The notes under the pieces were generated by a model. That model was not told the DNA's origin. It made no database searches and worked only from the letters and a program-made list of their open reading frames with translations. A stretch of DNA of 37,542 nt from the NCBI RefSeq assembly GCF_000022085.1, contig NC_011895.1, positions 1 to 37,542 of the forward strand. Direction: 5' to 3'. This stretch comes from Methylobacterium nodulans ORS 2060. GTDB taxonomy: Bacteria > Pseudomonadota > Alphaproteobacteria > Rhizobiales > Beijerinckiaceae. A program made the position numbers and the translations under genes. Below, one piece after another: positions 1 through 8,482 of this stretch (positions are counted from its first letter, which is position 1; each line of letters opens with the position of its first letter).

Positions 1-1
1 T

Positions 2-68
2 CCGCCAGCCCTCGCCCAACTGCATGCCATGCGGCGGGAAGCCGACGACGAGATCGCAGCCCTCTGAG
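2..68 (+). CDS. 3' end of a truncated-by-window gene
   Basis: A frame open from the window edge ends at a TGA at 66-68 and reads as a helical C-terminus (ends READDEIAAL). The frame has GC-rich third positions. No function can be assigned from about 21 residues. It could be chance, so confidence is low. Confidence 0.35.
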
Positions 69-228
69 CAGCATGAGAGTGCTCCTGGCTTTCGGGCCCA
101 CGTGAGGATCCATCCCGCGAGATCGGGATTGGTTTAGGAAGTCGTTGTAATTGCGGCTGCTCAGTATCACATGAGCGAAACATCCAGCGACATGCTGGCG
201 AACCGGCGATCCTGGTTCAAGGAACATC

Positions 229-609
229 GTGCCATTCATGGCGGTAACAATGCTAAGAGAGCAAACAACGGACCTCCCGGCGGAGGTATCACGCACGGAT
301 GCGCAAGCGGACCAGAGTGAAGACTCGTACGGAGTAAATCCCACTCCTCCAAACTCCGTAATATCTTACGACGGCCGAATGCCTCTGAAAAAAGAACTAG
401 AGGCTATGCCGTTCGGCGAGCGTGTATCGGCTCTCATAAGATGCGCGGACTACCACCTAGATAAAATCGATCGTTTGGAGCACGCAGGACAAATATGCCG
501 CTTGACCGAGTGGGACCGGAGGCAGCTTGCCAGTCATCGCGCCAGTCTGAAGCGTGCGCTTGATCGTGCGCAGGAGTTCGGGATCAGACTGTCTGTTGTC
601 GAGGAGTAA
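229..609 (+). CDS. Hypothetical 126-aa helical protein
   Basis: Unrecognised protein. Residues 1-50 are polar and probably disordered; residues 52-126 are rich in Glu, Arg and Leu and predicted helical. GTG at 229 is preceded by AAGGA at about 219-223; an in-frame ATG at 238 is an alternative start. Third-position bias is weaker than in the conserved genes here. An opposite-strand ORF (457-669, reading from a MLDGMKSD start) overlaps its 3' half and also looks partly protein-like, so which strand is coding is not certain. Confidence 0.5.
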   Translation: MPFMAVTMLREQTTDLPAEVSRTDAQADQSEDSYGVNPTPPNSVISYDGRMPLKKELEAMPFGERVSALIRCADYHLDKIDRLEHAGQICRLTEWDRRQLASHRASLKRALDRAQEFGIRLSVVEE

Positions 610-1389
610 CTCGACCCGCCCATCCAGATGCGTGTTGGCAGCATGGTCGGACTTCATGCCGTCGAGCACGTCGGCGATGCGCGAACGAGACGCTGCTGAC
701 TTTGTCGGTGTCGCAAAACCCGCGGCTGTGGCGTGTGTGCGCGAAGATCATCGCCAACACGGGATCGTCTTGCGTTCTCGATGCCTGGGCTGAATGAAGA
801 AGCTGGATCCAGTCGCCACATGCTCACAGGCTTGAAACGCAATCTGCATCTCACGTTCTGGCACACCTGCCGCCCGGCCCTCGGGGGTGAGGATGACGTG
901 AGCCGGATCGCCATCACCTCGTCGGCTCGCCAGCCGAGGAAGTGCCACACACCCTTGTTTCAGATCGTGACGCGGTCGGTGGCGTCGGACGTGGTCAAGG
1001 CGACTCCAGCCGCAACCGCACCGGTCATCGCGCCTTCAAGCTCGGCTATATGCTTGCTGAACAGGGGCCCAGTCAGCGCGATAAAATGAAACTAAGGCGT
1101 GTAGTGAGGGGCATCCAATCTGCACACCTGGGGATATTTACAAAAGATACTTGGCACGGTTGGGGTTCTGGCCTAGTCTCTAATAAATGCCAAGGGAGGG
1201 GCGGCGAGCGTCACTCATTGTCTACTTTCATACATAGTGCACGCCTGCCAGCAACGGTGTAGGCAAAAGTTCTGCTGCATCCAGTGCAGACGGATCACCA
1301 GACGCGGCCTCACCGCATCATCAAACGTTGGGTGGCACGCCAGCGAGACGAAGCAGCTTGCACTGCGGGCTTCTCGGGGGAGAGTGCGC
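610..1389. other. 780 bp without a convincing gene
   Basis: Only short overlapping ORFs occur on both strands, none with a good ribosome binding site. On the minus strand 960-1088 reads as a helical peptide (contains KHIAELEGAMTGAVAAG) that lacks a start codon after an upstream TAG, and is probably a gene remnant. The segment from 1090 to 1230 is less GC-rich than its surroundings. I see no structural RNA. Confidence 0.4.
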
Positions 1390-2784
1390 ATGATCTATCT
1401 GTTGCGAGAGTCCTGTGGTCTGATGCTCGCGCCAGCCCGCGTCGCCGCTAAGGCCACGGAACTCGCCTGCGAGAACCCGCTCAACCTGTTCTCCTGCACT
1501 CCGACCAGCCGTGCTCTCGCCGCGTCCTGCGAGTTGTTCGAGCGGGCGACGCGGGCCTATCCCAAGCCTGCCTTCAACCTGTCCGCCTCGGAGCGGGTCG
1601 TGTGGGAGCAGCCCTTCTGCCGCGTGATCGCGTTCGGCGAGCCGTCCGACAAGCCCAAGCTGCTGCTCGTCGCGCCCATGTCGGGCCACTACGCGACCTT
1701 GCTGCGGGGCACCGTCGCGGCTTTCCTCGACACGCATCAGGTATTCATCACCGACTGGAGCGACGCCCGACAGGTGCCGCTGGCGGCAGGACGGTTCGGC
1801 CTCGACGAGTACATCGATTACTGCATGGCCCTGTTCGAGGCGCTCGGGCCCGATCTGCACGTGATGGCGGTGTGCCAGCCCTCCGTTCCCGTGCTGGCCG
1901 CCATCGCCCGCATGGAGGCCGAGGACCACCCGCTGGTGCCGCGCTCGGCCACCCTCCTGGGCGGTCCGATCGACACCCGGCGCTCGCCCACGGCGGTCAA
2001 TGATCTCGCCCAGCAGCGCGGGCTGGCGTGGTTCGAGCACTGCATTCACGAGGTGCCGTGGAGCGCGCCGGGCCGCGGGCGACGGGTCTACCCTGGCTTC
2101 CTTCAGTTGACCGGCTTCATGGGGATGAACCTCGACCGGCATCTGACGGCGCACCGGGACATGTTCAAGCACCTCGTTCAAGGTGACGGGGACTCCGCAG
2201 CCAAGCACCGCGAGTTCTACGACGAGTACCTCGCGGTGATGGACCTCACGGCCGAGTTCTTCCTCCAGACGGTCGAGACCGTGTTCATCGCGCACGCTCT
2301 CCCGCGCGGCGTGATGCGGCACCGGGGTGAGCCCGTTGATCTGGGCGCGATCCGCCGCTGCGCTCTGATGGCGATCGAGGGCGAGAAGGACGACATCACG
2401 GGTGTAGGTCAGACCCGCGCCGCGCTCGATCTCACCACGAGCCTCCTGGCAGGCAAGAAAGCGTATCATCTCCAGGCAGGTGCCGGGCACTACGGCGTGT
2501 TCAATGGCTCGCGTTTCCGGGCGGAGGTCGCGCCCAGGATCAAGGCGTTCATGGAGCAGAACGCCGGGAGGGCCGCAGACCTGACGCAACTGGGTGCGGG
2601 CCGCCAGCCTGCGGAGGACGCGCAGGTGATCCGGTTCACGAGCAGGCGGGCTGGGGAGGCCCTGGAAGATCATACGGCGGTGGACAATAGCACTCTGGGC
2701 CGCTTCGCCCCGGACGAGGTCCTGGCTCATTCCGCTGCGGACCTAAGATACGTTGGGGCGAGAAGCTCCCCCATCGGGGGCTGA
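1390..2784 (+). CDS. phaZ: Intracellular poly(3-hydroxybutyrate) depolymerase
   Basis: A 464-aa cytoplasmic alpha/beta hydrolase that degrades intracellular PHB granules. The N-terminus (MIYLLRE...MLAPARVAA) and the core around residues 80-400 match the PhaZ family. The nucleophile elbow reads AVCQPS with Cys162 in place of the usual serine, as known for the Ralstonia PhaZa1 type; Asp334 or Asp335 (EKDDIT) and His367 (GAGHYGVF) complete the triad. Start chosen at ATG 1390, with GGGGGAGAG about 7 nt upstream; the frame is open further 5' but that part is not PhaZ-like. The last 60 residues form a non-conserved tail. Its 3' end overlaps a convergent gene by 58 bp. There are no other PHB genes in the window, so it is probably an extra copy. 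Confidence 0.93.
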   Translation: MIYLLRESCGLMLAPARVAAKATELACENPLNLFSCTPTSRALAASCELFERATRAYPKPAFNLSASERVVWEQPFCRVIAFGEPSDKPKLLLVAPMSGHYATLLRGTVAAFLDTHQVFITDWSDARQVPLAAGRFGLDEYIDYCMALFEALGPDLHVMAVCQPSVPVLAAIARMEAEDHPLVPRSATLLGGPIDTRRSPTAVNDLAQQRGLAWFEHCIHEVPWSAPGRGRRVYPGFLQLTGFMGMNLDRHLTAHRDMFKHLVQGDGDSAAKHREFYDEYLAVMDLTAEFFLQTVETVFIAHALPRGVMRHRGEPVDLGAIRRCALMAIEGEKDDITGVGQTRAALDLTTSLLAGKKAYHLQAGAGHYGVFNGSRFRAEVAPRIKAFMEQNAGRAADLTQLGAGRQPAEDAQVIRFTSRRAGEALEDHTAVDNSTLGRFAPDEVLAHSAADLRYVGARSSPIGG

Positions 2785-3062
2785 TCGTCCGGTTGGTGGA
2801 GCGGGCGAACGCGGATGCGCGCCATCAGGCGCTGCTGAAGTTCGGTCAGACGCTGCGCCAGGGGCGCGCGGCGGCGCTGACGCTCAGTCTCAAGCTGCGC
2901 CAGCAGGTGCTCCTTCTCGTCTGCCGGTCCGGGCCACCGCTCCAGGCGCTCACATTCAATTTCGATCTCGGTTTCGACGTCGGCTAGTTTCGCGAGGGCG
3001 TGCTGGATCTCTGCGGTGAGGCAGTCTGCGGAGCTTGTCCAAGATGCATAAGGGGTGAGCAT
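2727..3062 (-). CDS. Small coiled-coil protein, 111 aa
   Basis: Unrecognised. Residues 15-80 form a strongly charged heptad-like helix (ALAKLADVETEIEIECERLE, then LAQLETERQRRR). A strong Shine-Dalgarno (GGAAGGAGGAGAG) lies just upstream of ATG 3062, the main evidence that it is real. It is convergent with phaZ and overlaps its last 58 bp. It belongs with the short coiled-coil proteins scattered through this window. Role unknown. Confidence 0.7.
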   Translation of the reverse strand: MLTPYASWTSSADCLTAEIQHALAKLADVETEIEIECERLERWPGPADEKEHLLAQLETERQRRRAPLAQRLTELQQRLMARIRVRPLHQPDDQPPMGELLAPTYLRSAAE

Positions 3063-3355
3063 CTCTCTCCTCCTTCCTGCACAGCGCTTCCTTGATCACG
3101 CTTGCCTTAAGCAAGCCAGAGGCCAACCAGCTAGGCTGGACGATGTCACTCCAGCACGGCGAACCGGGCCGGAGCAGACGATGACCGTGCAATCAGAGCC
3201 TCCTGATTGCGATCCCGCCTGCGGACCCGGCATTTAGCCTTCAGCCTGTGCCTGTTTGATGACAGTCGAGTACGACGGTGCACGCTGCACCCGGTTCGTC
3301 GCGCCCAATCCCCGCGCCCGATCCTGCCCCTTCCTGATGAGCGAGCGGTGAGCAA

Positions 3356-3741
3356 TTAGGTGTGCCGCCAGACCTTCACCGACATGAGAATGATCGCCAG
3401 CAGCGATAGCAGGACGACGCCCGGCACCAGCCCGAGCATCAGCCCGCCGAAGAAGCTCCCCACGATCGAGCCCGCCTCCATGGTCAGCAAGAACGCGCGG
3501 TTGCGACCCGGCACCGTGAGGCTCTGGTCGCGGCTGTAGCGGCTGCGCCTGCGGTTGTGAGTGCGCCCATGCCGAGGAAATGCCCGGCAACGACGGCTCC
3601 GCGGGCGAGCTTTGGATCGACGAAGAACGCCGAGACGATGAAGATGTCGTCGATATTGGTGGAGGCGAAAACCAGGGCAGCAACACCAAGGGTGGCACGG
3701 GAGAAATCCAGAGTGCGCGCGAAGGTCCGGTGCGGCTCGCG
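3356..3741 (-). pseudogene. Chimeric transporter remnant: Cad-type N-terminus joined to TauE/SafE-type C-terminus
   Basis: Two frames hold pieces of two different membrane transporters. The 5' part (about 3741-3484) reads LGVAALVFASTNIDDIF followed by a second helix with HFLGMGAL, typical of the N-terminus of cadmium-resistance (Cad family) permeases. The 3' part (about 3512-3358) is in another frame and reads GSIVGSFFGGLMLGLVPGVV then MSVKVWRH, typical of the C-terminus of TauE/SafE sulfite-exporter permeases. No start codon is left (a TGA follows the only ATG). I infer that a deletion fused two neighbouring transporter genes and that the product is dead. Confidence 0.75.
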
Positions 3742-3867
3742 TCACTGAGCCATACCACCGTTTCGGCGCGCGAAGCGCCGAGAGGAGCGGAACCGCTCGG
3801 CTGCTCGGGCGTACCCTGCGGTAGTTCGGTCGCGTATAATGCGCTTGTCCCCGGTCAGGAGCCTGCC

Positions 3868-4089
3868 ATGGCCGCCGACCCAGACGCGCAAGCCAAGCTC
3901 GCCGACGTGGACCGCCAGATCGCCGCGGTCATGGCGGAGCGTGAGGCGGAAATCCGGCGCATAGCCGACCTGTCCTCCCTCAGCCGCGAATGGGCCGAGG
4001 CCAACCGCTGCCTTGATGTCTTCGACGAGGCGCTGATCATCCTGTGCCGCTCTCGGCTCGCCCTGAAATCCCTGTTGGTCGCGTCATGA
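3868..4089 (+). CDS. Small helical protein, 73 aa
   Basis: A coiled-coil-like helix (DVDRQIAAVMAEREAEIRR) is followed by a second helix with LDVFDEALIILCRSRLAL. CAGGAG lies 7 nt upstream of ATG 3868; an open frame further upstream is not protein-like. A TATAAT at 3835-3840 could be the -10 box. Its TGA overlaps the next gene's ATG (ATGA), so the two are translationally coupled. The C-terminal pattern L..xDEALxxLxxxRxxL recurs at the end of the next protein, which suggests paralogy. Function unknown. Confidence 0.7.
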   Translation: MAADPDAQAKLADVDRQIAAVMAEREAEIRRIADLSSLSREWAEANRCLDVFDEALIILCRSRLALKSLLVAS

Positions 4090-4535
4090 TCCGCCCCGCC
4101 GACTCCCTCCACCACCTCGCCATCGCGGCCGAGCAGGCTACCAATCTGGCAGCGGCGTGCACCCGGCAGCGGACGCTCATCACCTCGCTTGTTGCCCGTG
4201 GCGACGACCCGGCCGGAGCCGAAGTCCGGCTCGCGCGGTTCGAGACGAATTTCGCCACTGTGCTTGCCACCCTAAGGGGACGGTGGCACCAGCTTCAGGG
4301 GGCCGTGGCCGCCATGGAGGATAAGCCGGGCTCGTCCGAGCGCAACCTCGACATCCTCCAGCGGGCCATCGCTGCGATCGAGGCGCGGCGGGACGCGGAG
4401 AGCCGGGAACTCGTGAGGCTGACCGAGGCTCAGCAGGACACGGCCGATGCGGTCCAACTCCTGCACGACCTCGACGAGGCGCTCGCAGCCCTTTTCAAGG
4501 CTCGGGCCCGGCTTGAGGCACGGCGGGGGACGTGA
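4086..4535 (+). CDS. Helical hypothetical protein, 149 aa
   Basis: All-alpha protein. The N-terminal half has the pattern TRQRTLITSLVARGDDPAGAE, recalling a small alphaproteobacterial family with an RQ-x-x-LI-x-x-L-x-x-x-G-x-D core; the protein at 9628 shares it. The C-terminus (LHDLDEALAALFKARARLEA) resembles the end of the upstream protein. It starts with ATG 4086 inside the upstream stop (ATGA), so it is translationally coupled. No catalytic motif and no membrane segment. Function unknown. Confidence 0.75.
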   Translation: MIRPADSLHHLAIAAEQATNLAAACTRQRTLITSLVARGDDPAGAEVRLARFETNFATVLATLRGRWHQLQGAVAAMEDKPGSSERNLDILQRAIAAIEARRDAESRELVRLTEAQQDTADAVQLLHDLDEALAALFKARARLEARRGT

Positions 4536-4581
4536 CGGCAGCGGTCCTGGTCATCGTCTCCGCAAGCTTCCCGCGACAGCG

Positions 4582-4848
4582 ATGCGTGCGCTCCAGGGGG
4601 CGCTCGCCAAGTACGGGATTGCCATCCATCTCTCGCCTCCCGAGGACACACCCAGCCCGCACTCGCTCCGCTACATCCTCGACAGTTGGGCCTCCGGTCT
4701 CGATTTCAACGACGAGGACGACGGAGCCGACCTCGAAGAGGATGAGCCGCACCCCGAGGTTCGGAGCCGTCTGGATCGCTTGATCGCGGGCATTGTCGGC
4801 GAACCTGTCCCGGATGGCTACTACGACGATGAGACCGAAGCGGCATGA
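4582..4848 (+). CDS. Small acidic protein, 88 aa
   Basis: Unrecognised. The middle is very acidic (GLDFNDEDDGADLEEDEP), flanked by helices, and the end is PDGYYDDETEAA. It follows the previous gene by 46 nt on the same strand. ATG 4582 is the first start in frame; no clear Shine-Dalgarno is visible, so the start is uncertain. A very acidic small protein could mimic DNA or bind a basic partner, but nothing in the sequence proves this. Confidence 0.6.
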   Translation: MRALQGALAKYGIAIHLSPPEDTPSPHSLRYILDSWASGLDFNDEDDGADLEEDEPHPEVRSRLDRLIAGIVGEPVPDGYYDDETEAA

Positions 4849-4985
4849 AGGGCGCGATGAGGCCCAAATTTCTGGTCGTCGTTGCTAAAATAGCTGCGCT
4901 CGTCCAGCATGCCGGTAGTTGCTTCACGGCGGCGACTGCCTCGCCGCTGGCCCTGTCGAGTCAAGTTGCTGAGGGAGGACCATCG

Positions 4986-5186
4986 ATGCGCCAGACTATT
5001 CGCGATCGTCACGGCCACGTCCTCGGCACGATTGAGCAGCAGCCTCTGACAGGGCGATCCCTGGCCAGAGACGCCCACGGAGTGATCGTGGCCGTGTATG
5101 ACGAGCGCAGCGACACGACCCGCGACGCCCGCGGGGTGCTGATCGGACGGGGCAACCGCCTCGCCGCCTTTCTCGTCCCGTGGTGA
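4986..5186 (+). CDS. Short beta-repeat protein, 66 aa
   Basis: Built from short repeats of the form D-x-x-G-x-V/I-x-x-x (RDRHGHVLGTIEQ, then DAHGVIVAVYDERSD, then DARGVLIGRGNRL), likely beta hairpins. GGGAGG lies about 7 nt upstream of ATG 4986. The 147-aa protein at 36940-37383 has the same kind of repeat, so both belong to one family. Function unknown. Confidence 0.7.
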   Translation: MRQTIRDRHGHVLGTIEQQPLTGRSLARDAHGVIVAVYDERSDTTRDARGVLIGRGNRLAAFLVPW

Positions 5187-5431
5187 GACGGAGGTCGCGA
5201 GCTTGAAGGAGCGGATCCACTTCGGCCTCAGAAGCCTCGGCCAGACGCTCACGGACGCGCTGAACTGTCCTCGATGAAACGCGAGAGGTCGGGCCATCGC
5301 GGCGTGTGAGGTCGCGCATGTAGTCCTTGCCACGGCCGCACCAGTGAATGGGAGAAGTGGTGCCGTGACCCCGTCAGACCCAGATCTCGGATGCGCTCGA
5401 ACAGCGCCATGAATTGATGACCGTAAAGCAT
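5187..5431 (-). pseudogene. Frameshifted small gene resembling DUF6626 proteins
   Basis: ATG 5431, preceded by AAAGGAG, opens a frame reading MLYGHQFMALFERIRDLGL then SRHHFSHS. After about 5345 the homology continues in a second frame as CGRGKDYMRDLTRRDG and RVSSRTVQRVRERLAEA. The joined order (FS-x-W-x-GRGKDYM, then SxxTVxRxRxRL) is what I recall of DUF6626 proteins, which look like small DNA-binding proteins. One extra base in CATTCACTGG would explain the shift. The 3' limit is uncertain because the second frame stays open to 4996, antisense to the neighbouring gene. Confidence 0.65.
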
Positions 5432-5507
5432 GCTACTCCTTTGCACGAGGAATGGAAGCGCGGAAGTAAATATCTTTGCTCACGCGAGAACAAGAAAAGG
5501 AAAAGCC

Positions 5508-5876
5508 GTGAACGAAGAATTTCTTCAGCAGGCAGACACGATCATTCGCCGGTATTTAGCCGCCGGTCGGACCGGGCCGCAGACGGTCGAGAATGTGTGC
5601 ATCGAGGTCCATCCGCTCACCTGCCGTGCCATTCCGAGCGGCGCTTCGTACACGAAGCCAACGCGGATGAGCGGGAAGAGACGGCCTCCCGCTGATGCGA
5701 TCGCCAGCAGGTTCGTGTTCGAGGAGCCCGACGATTGTTGGACGGCAAGGATCGTTGTGATCACGCGCGGCGGCCAGATCTGGTGCCGCTATGTCGACGA
5801 AATCGAATGCCACGAAGGCATCCGCACCGACGATGAGGTTCGTGCCCTCTTCCTGGCGTGGTTGCAGTCGGTATGA
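5508..5876 (+). CDS. Hypothetical protein, 122 aa
   Basis: Unrecognised soluble alpha+beta protein. An N-terminal helix (FLQQADTIIRRYLAAG) is followed by beta-rich segments (RIVVITRGGQIWCRYVDE) and a closing helix (DEVRALFLAWLQSV). Start is GTG 5508, with AAGGAAAAG 6-8 nt upstream. Codon use is high-GC3. It stands alone between the frameshifted gene and the kinase; the 191 bp that follow contain no gene I can support. Confidence 0.7.
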   Translation: MNEEFLQQADTIIRRYLAAGRTGPQTVENVCIEVHPLTCRAIPSGASYTKPTRMSGKRRPPADAIASRFVFEEPDDCWTARIVVITRGGQIWCRYVDEIECHEGIRTDDEVRALFLAWLQSV

Positions 5877-6067
5877 CGGGGCGGCGACGGCGAGTGGACA
5901 ATCAAGCCGGGACCGCAGCTTGCGCGTGTGCCTTCTGCAACATCGAGGGTGAACCGTTTAATCGCCGCTCAACGGCAGGAACCAATTGTATGTTGAGGCG
6001 ATTGGACGAGGATGGTTTGACCAGGGCCGCTACCTGCTGCGGTTGAATTGCATGCAGAGGGGAGCGC

Positions 6068-8035
6068 ATGGCATCCGAGAACCAGCCCACGCCCATCATC
6101 AGCGAGGAGCAGCGCTTCCGCCTCCTGATCCAGGCCGTCACCGATTACGCCATCTTCATGCTCGACCCCACCGGGATCATCATAAGCTGGAACCCAGGGG
6201 CTGAGCGCTTCAAGGGCTACAAGGAAGCCGAGATCCTCGGCCAGCACTTCTCCCGCTTCTACACCGAGGAAGACCGCCAAACGGACCTGCCGAGGCGGGC
6301 ACTCGAAACCGCAGCCCGCGACGGGCGCTTCGAGCAGGAAGGCTGGCGGGTGCGCAAGGACGGCAGCCGCATGTGGGCGCACGTCATCATCGACCCGATC
6401 CGCGATCCCTCAGGCACCCTCATCGGCTTTGCCAAGGTCACGCGCGACATCACGAAGCGACAGGCGGCCCAGCAGGCTCTGCGCGAGACCGAGGAGCGCT
6501 TCCGGCTCCTCGTTCAGGGCGTGCGGGACTACGCCATCTTCATGCTCAGCCCGGAGGGGATCGTCACCAACTGGAACTCCGGCGCGCAGCGCATCAAGGG
6601 CTACAGCGAAGCCGAGATCATTGGGCAGCATTTCTCCCGCTTCTACACCGAGGAGGACCGCGCCGCGGGCGTGCCCGCCAGAGCCTTGGAAACGGCGGCT
6701 CGGGTGGGCAAGTTCGAAGCGGAAGGCTGGCGGGTTCGGCGGGATGGAACGCGGTTCTGGGCCAGCGTGCTGATCGACGCCATCCGCGACGAGACCGGGC
6801 GACTGGTCGGCTTTGCCAAGGTCACCCGCGACATCACCGAGCGGCGGAATGCGCAGCAAGCGTTGGAGAAGACGCAGGCGGCCCTGTTCCAGGCTCAGAA
6901 GATGGAGGCGCTGGGTGGGCTCAGTGCTGGCATCGCGCACGACTTCAACAACCTGCTCACCGTGGTGCTGGGCAATCTCGATCTTCTGCGGCGGGCACCC
7001 GAGGAGCGCCGGGCGCGGTTGATCGACAACGCGATGCAGGCGGTCGAGCAGGGCCGCAAGCTGACCCAGCAGTTGCTCGCCTTCGGGCGCTCTCAGACAC
7101 TGCGGCCCGAGGTCGTGGACGTGACCCGGCTCATTCTGGGCATGAACGACATGCTCAAGCAGTCGCTCCGGGGCGACATCGGCATCGTGCTCGACCTTGC
7201 GGAGGATCTGTGGCCCGTCGAGGTCGATCCCGCTCAGCTACAGATCGCGCTCATCAACTTGGCCGTGAACGCACGGGACGCCATGCCCAAAGGGGGCCAG
7301 TTCCGGATCAAGACCGAGAATGTGACAACTCACGACGGGAAGGTGGCCCAGAGCGTCGCGATTTCGGTGAGCGACACCGGCCATGGCATGTCGCCTGACG
7401 TGCTCGCCCGGGCCTTCGAGCCGTTCTTCAGCACGAAGGAGGTGGGCAAAGGCACCGGGCTCGGCCTACCGCAGGTCTACGGCTTTGCCCAGCAGTCGAA
7501 TGGGTCGGTGCGGGTGACGAGCGAGGTTGGTCATGGCACGACCTTCACGATCTCTCTGCCGCGCACGAGTGCCCAGGTTCCTGATGCAACGGGGCCTCAG
7601 CGCACGGCTGGCAAGCCTGTACGCCTCCTCCGCATCTTACTGGTCGAGGACAATTCTCAAGTAGCCGATGCTACAGCGTCGGTCCTGATGGAGCGCGGTC
7701 ACTCAGTTGTGAGCGCTGGTACTGCGGCAGAGGCTCTGTATATCCTCAACTCAGGCCAGCCATTCGATCTCGTTCTATCGGACCTTGTCATGCCGGGTGG
7801 CATGAATGGGCTTGAACTGGCGAAGCACATCCGGAGCCGCTGGCCTGCCCTGCCAGTGCTGCTCGCGACCGGCTACAGCGATCAAGCTGCGACTGCGACC
7901 CGGGAAGGCTTCTTGCTGATCTCGAAGCCCTACGAGCCAGCCGCGCTGCTGCTCGCAGCCGAGCGAACGGCCTCACCAATTACCCTGTCTGCCGTCCAGA
8001 GCAACGTGATCCCGCTGATCCGGCCTGCCTCGTGA
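6068..8035 (+). CDS. Hybrid sensor histidine kinase, PAS-PAS-HisKA-HATPase-REC
   Basis: A 655-aa soluble kinase without membrane segments. Two PAS domains (about 15-130 and 140-265) are close internal duplicates: both contain DYAIFML, W(N)xGAxRxKGY and GFAKVTRDIT. The HisKA box reads AGIAHDFNN with phospho-acceptor His291; the ATPase has the N box (NLAVNARDAMPKGG), SDTGHGM and a GTGLGLPQVYG lid. A C-terminal receiver domain starts at about residue 535 with LLVEDN and has its acceptor in LSDLVMPGG (Asp572). GAGGGGAGC precedes ATG 6068. It probably senses redox or light through PAS and passes phosphate to its own receiver or to a separate regulator. No partner gene lies beside it. Confidence 0.95.
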   Translation: MASENQPTPIISEEQRFRLLIQAVTDYAIFMLDPTGIIISWNPGAERFKGYKEAEILGQHFSRFYTEEDRQTDLPRRALETAARDGRFEQEGWRVRKDGSRMWAHVIIDPIRDPSGTLIGFAKVTRDITKRQAAQQALRETEERFRLLVQGVRDYAIFMLSPEGIVTNWNSGAQRIKGYSEAEIIGQHFSRFYTEEDRAAGVPARALETAARVGKFEAEGWRVRRDGTRFWASVLIDAIRDETGRLVGFAKVTRDITERRNAQQALEKTQAALFQAQKMEALGGLSAGIAHDFNNLLTVVLGNLDLLRRAPEERRARLIDNAMQAVEQGRKLTQQLLAFGRSQTLRPEVVDVTRLILGMNDMLKQSLRGDIGIVLDLAEDLWPVEVDPAQLQIALINLAVNARDAMPKGGQFRIKTENVTTHDGKVAQSVAISVSDTGHGMSPDVLARAFEPFFSTKEVGKGTGLGLPQVYGFAQQSNGSVRVTSEVGHGTTFTISLPRTSAQVPDATGPQRTAGKPVRLLRILLVEDNSQVADATASVLMERGHSVVSAGTAAEALYILNSGQPFDLVLSDLVMPGGMNGLELAKHIRSRWPALPVLLATGYSDQAATATREGFLLISKPYEPAALLLAAERTASPITLSAVQSNVIPLIRPAS

Positions 8036-8078
8036 CCAGCAGAGCGACAACTGCTGTGCACGGAGCAGGTATCGGCAC

Positions 8079-8351
8079 CTACTTCTCGGACTTCTCTTTG
8101 ACCGCCTGCCGCAACGCCTTGCGCTGCGAGATGGCGCTGGTCCGGATGCCATACCGCGTGGCATTCCCCTTGAGGGTCTTGCGAACGCCTCCGCCATGAC
8201 CGCGGTCCCGGCCTCGGTCACGCGCCCGCTCGCGCGCTTGTTGCGACCCTGCGTCCAAGACCCGGAATGCCGCATCAGCCAGCACATCCGTCATGAACGA
8301 TCGGACGAGCCCCTCGGCGTCGACCCCGAGGATGGCCCGGTTCAACCCCAC
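8079..8351 (-). CDS. Basic hypothetical protein, 90 aa
   Basis: The N-terminal half is mixed (LNRAILGVDAEGLVRSFMTD); the C-terminal half is very Arg/Lys-rich (RERARDRGRDRGHGG ... KALRQAVKEKSEK), so it may bind nucleic acid. GTG 8351 was chosen because GAGG lies 8 nt upstream; the frame is open to a TTG at 8417. It is convergent with the hybrid kinase. Function unknown. Confidence 0.5.
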   Translation of the reverse strand: MGLNRAILGVDAEGLVRSFMTDVLADAAFRVLDAGSQQARERARDRGRDRGHGGGVRKTLKGNATRYGIRTSAISQRKALRQAVKEKSEK

Positions 8352-8482
8352 ATTCGTGACCTCGTCTTCACCTGCGTAATTGCGAACGCACCACGGCCCG
8401 CCTTTGAACCTGGGCAACTGGATAGGCCCTGCGCTAAATCAACCAGAGCCTTTGCGCAGGCACTTGGGGACGCAGGCCCGTG

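Noticed and set aside
1321..2730. 469-aa minus-strand open frame antisense to phaZ
   Set aside because: It is a GC-bias shadow: the plus strand carries a full PhaZ with its catalytic residues, while the minus frame is Arg/His/Gly-rich with no domain.
6373..7398. 341-aa plus-strand frame inside the hybrid kinase
   Set aside because: Shadow of the kinase gene, low-complexity Arg/Ala/Gly composition.
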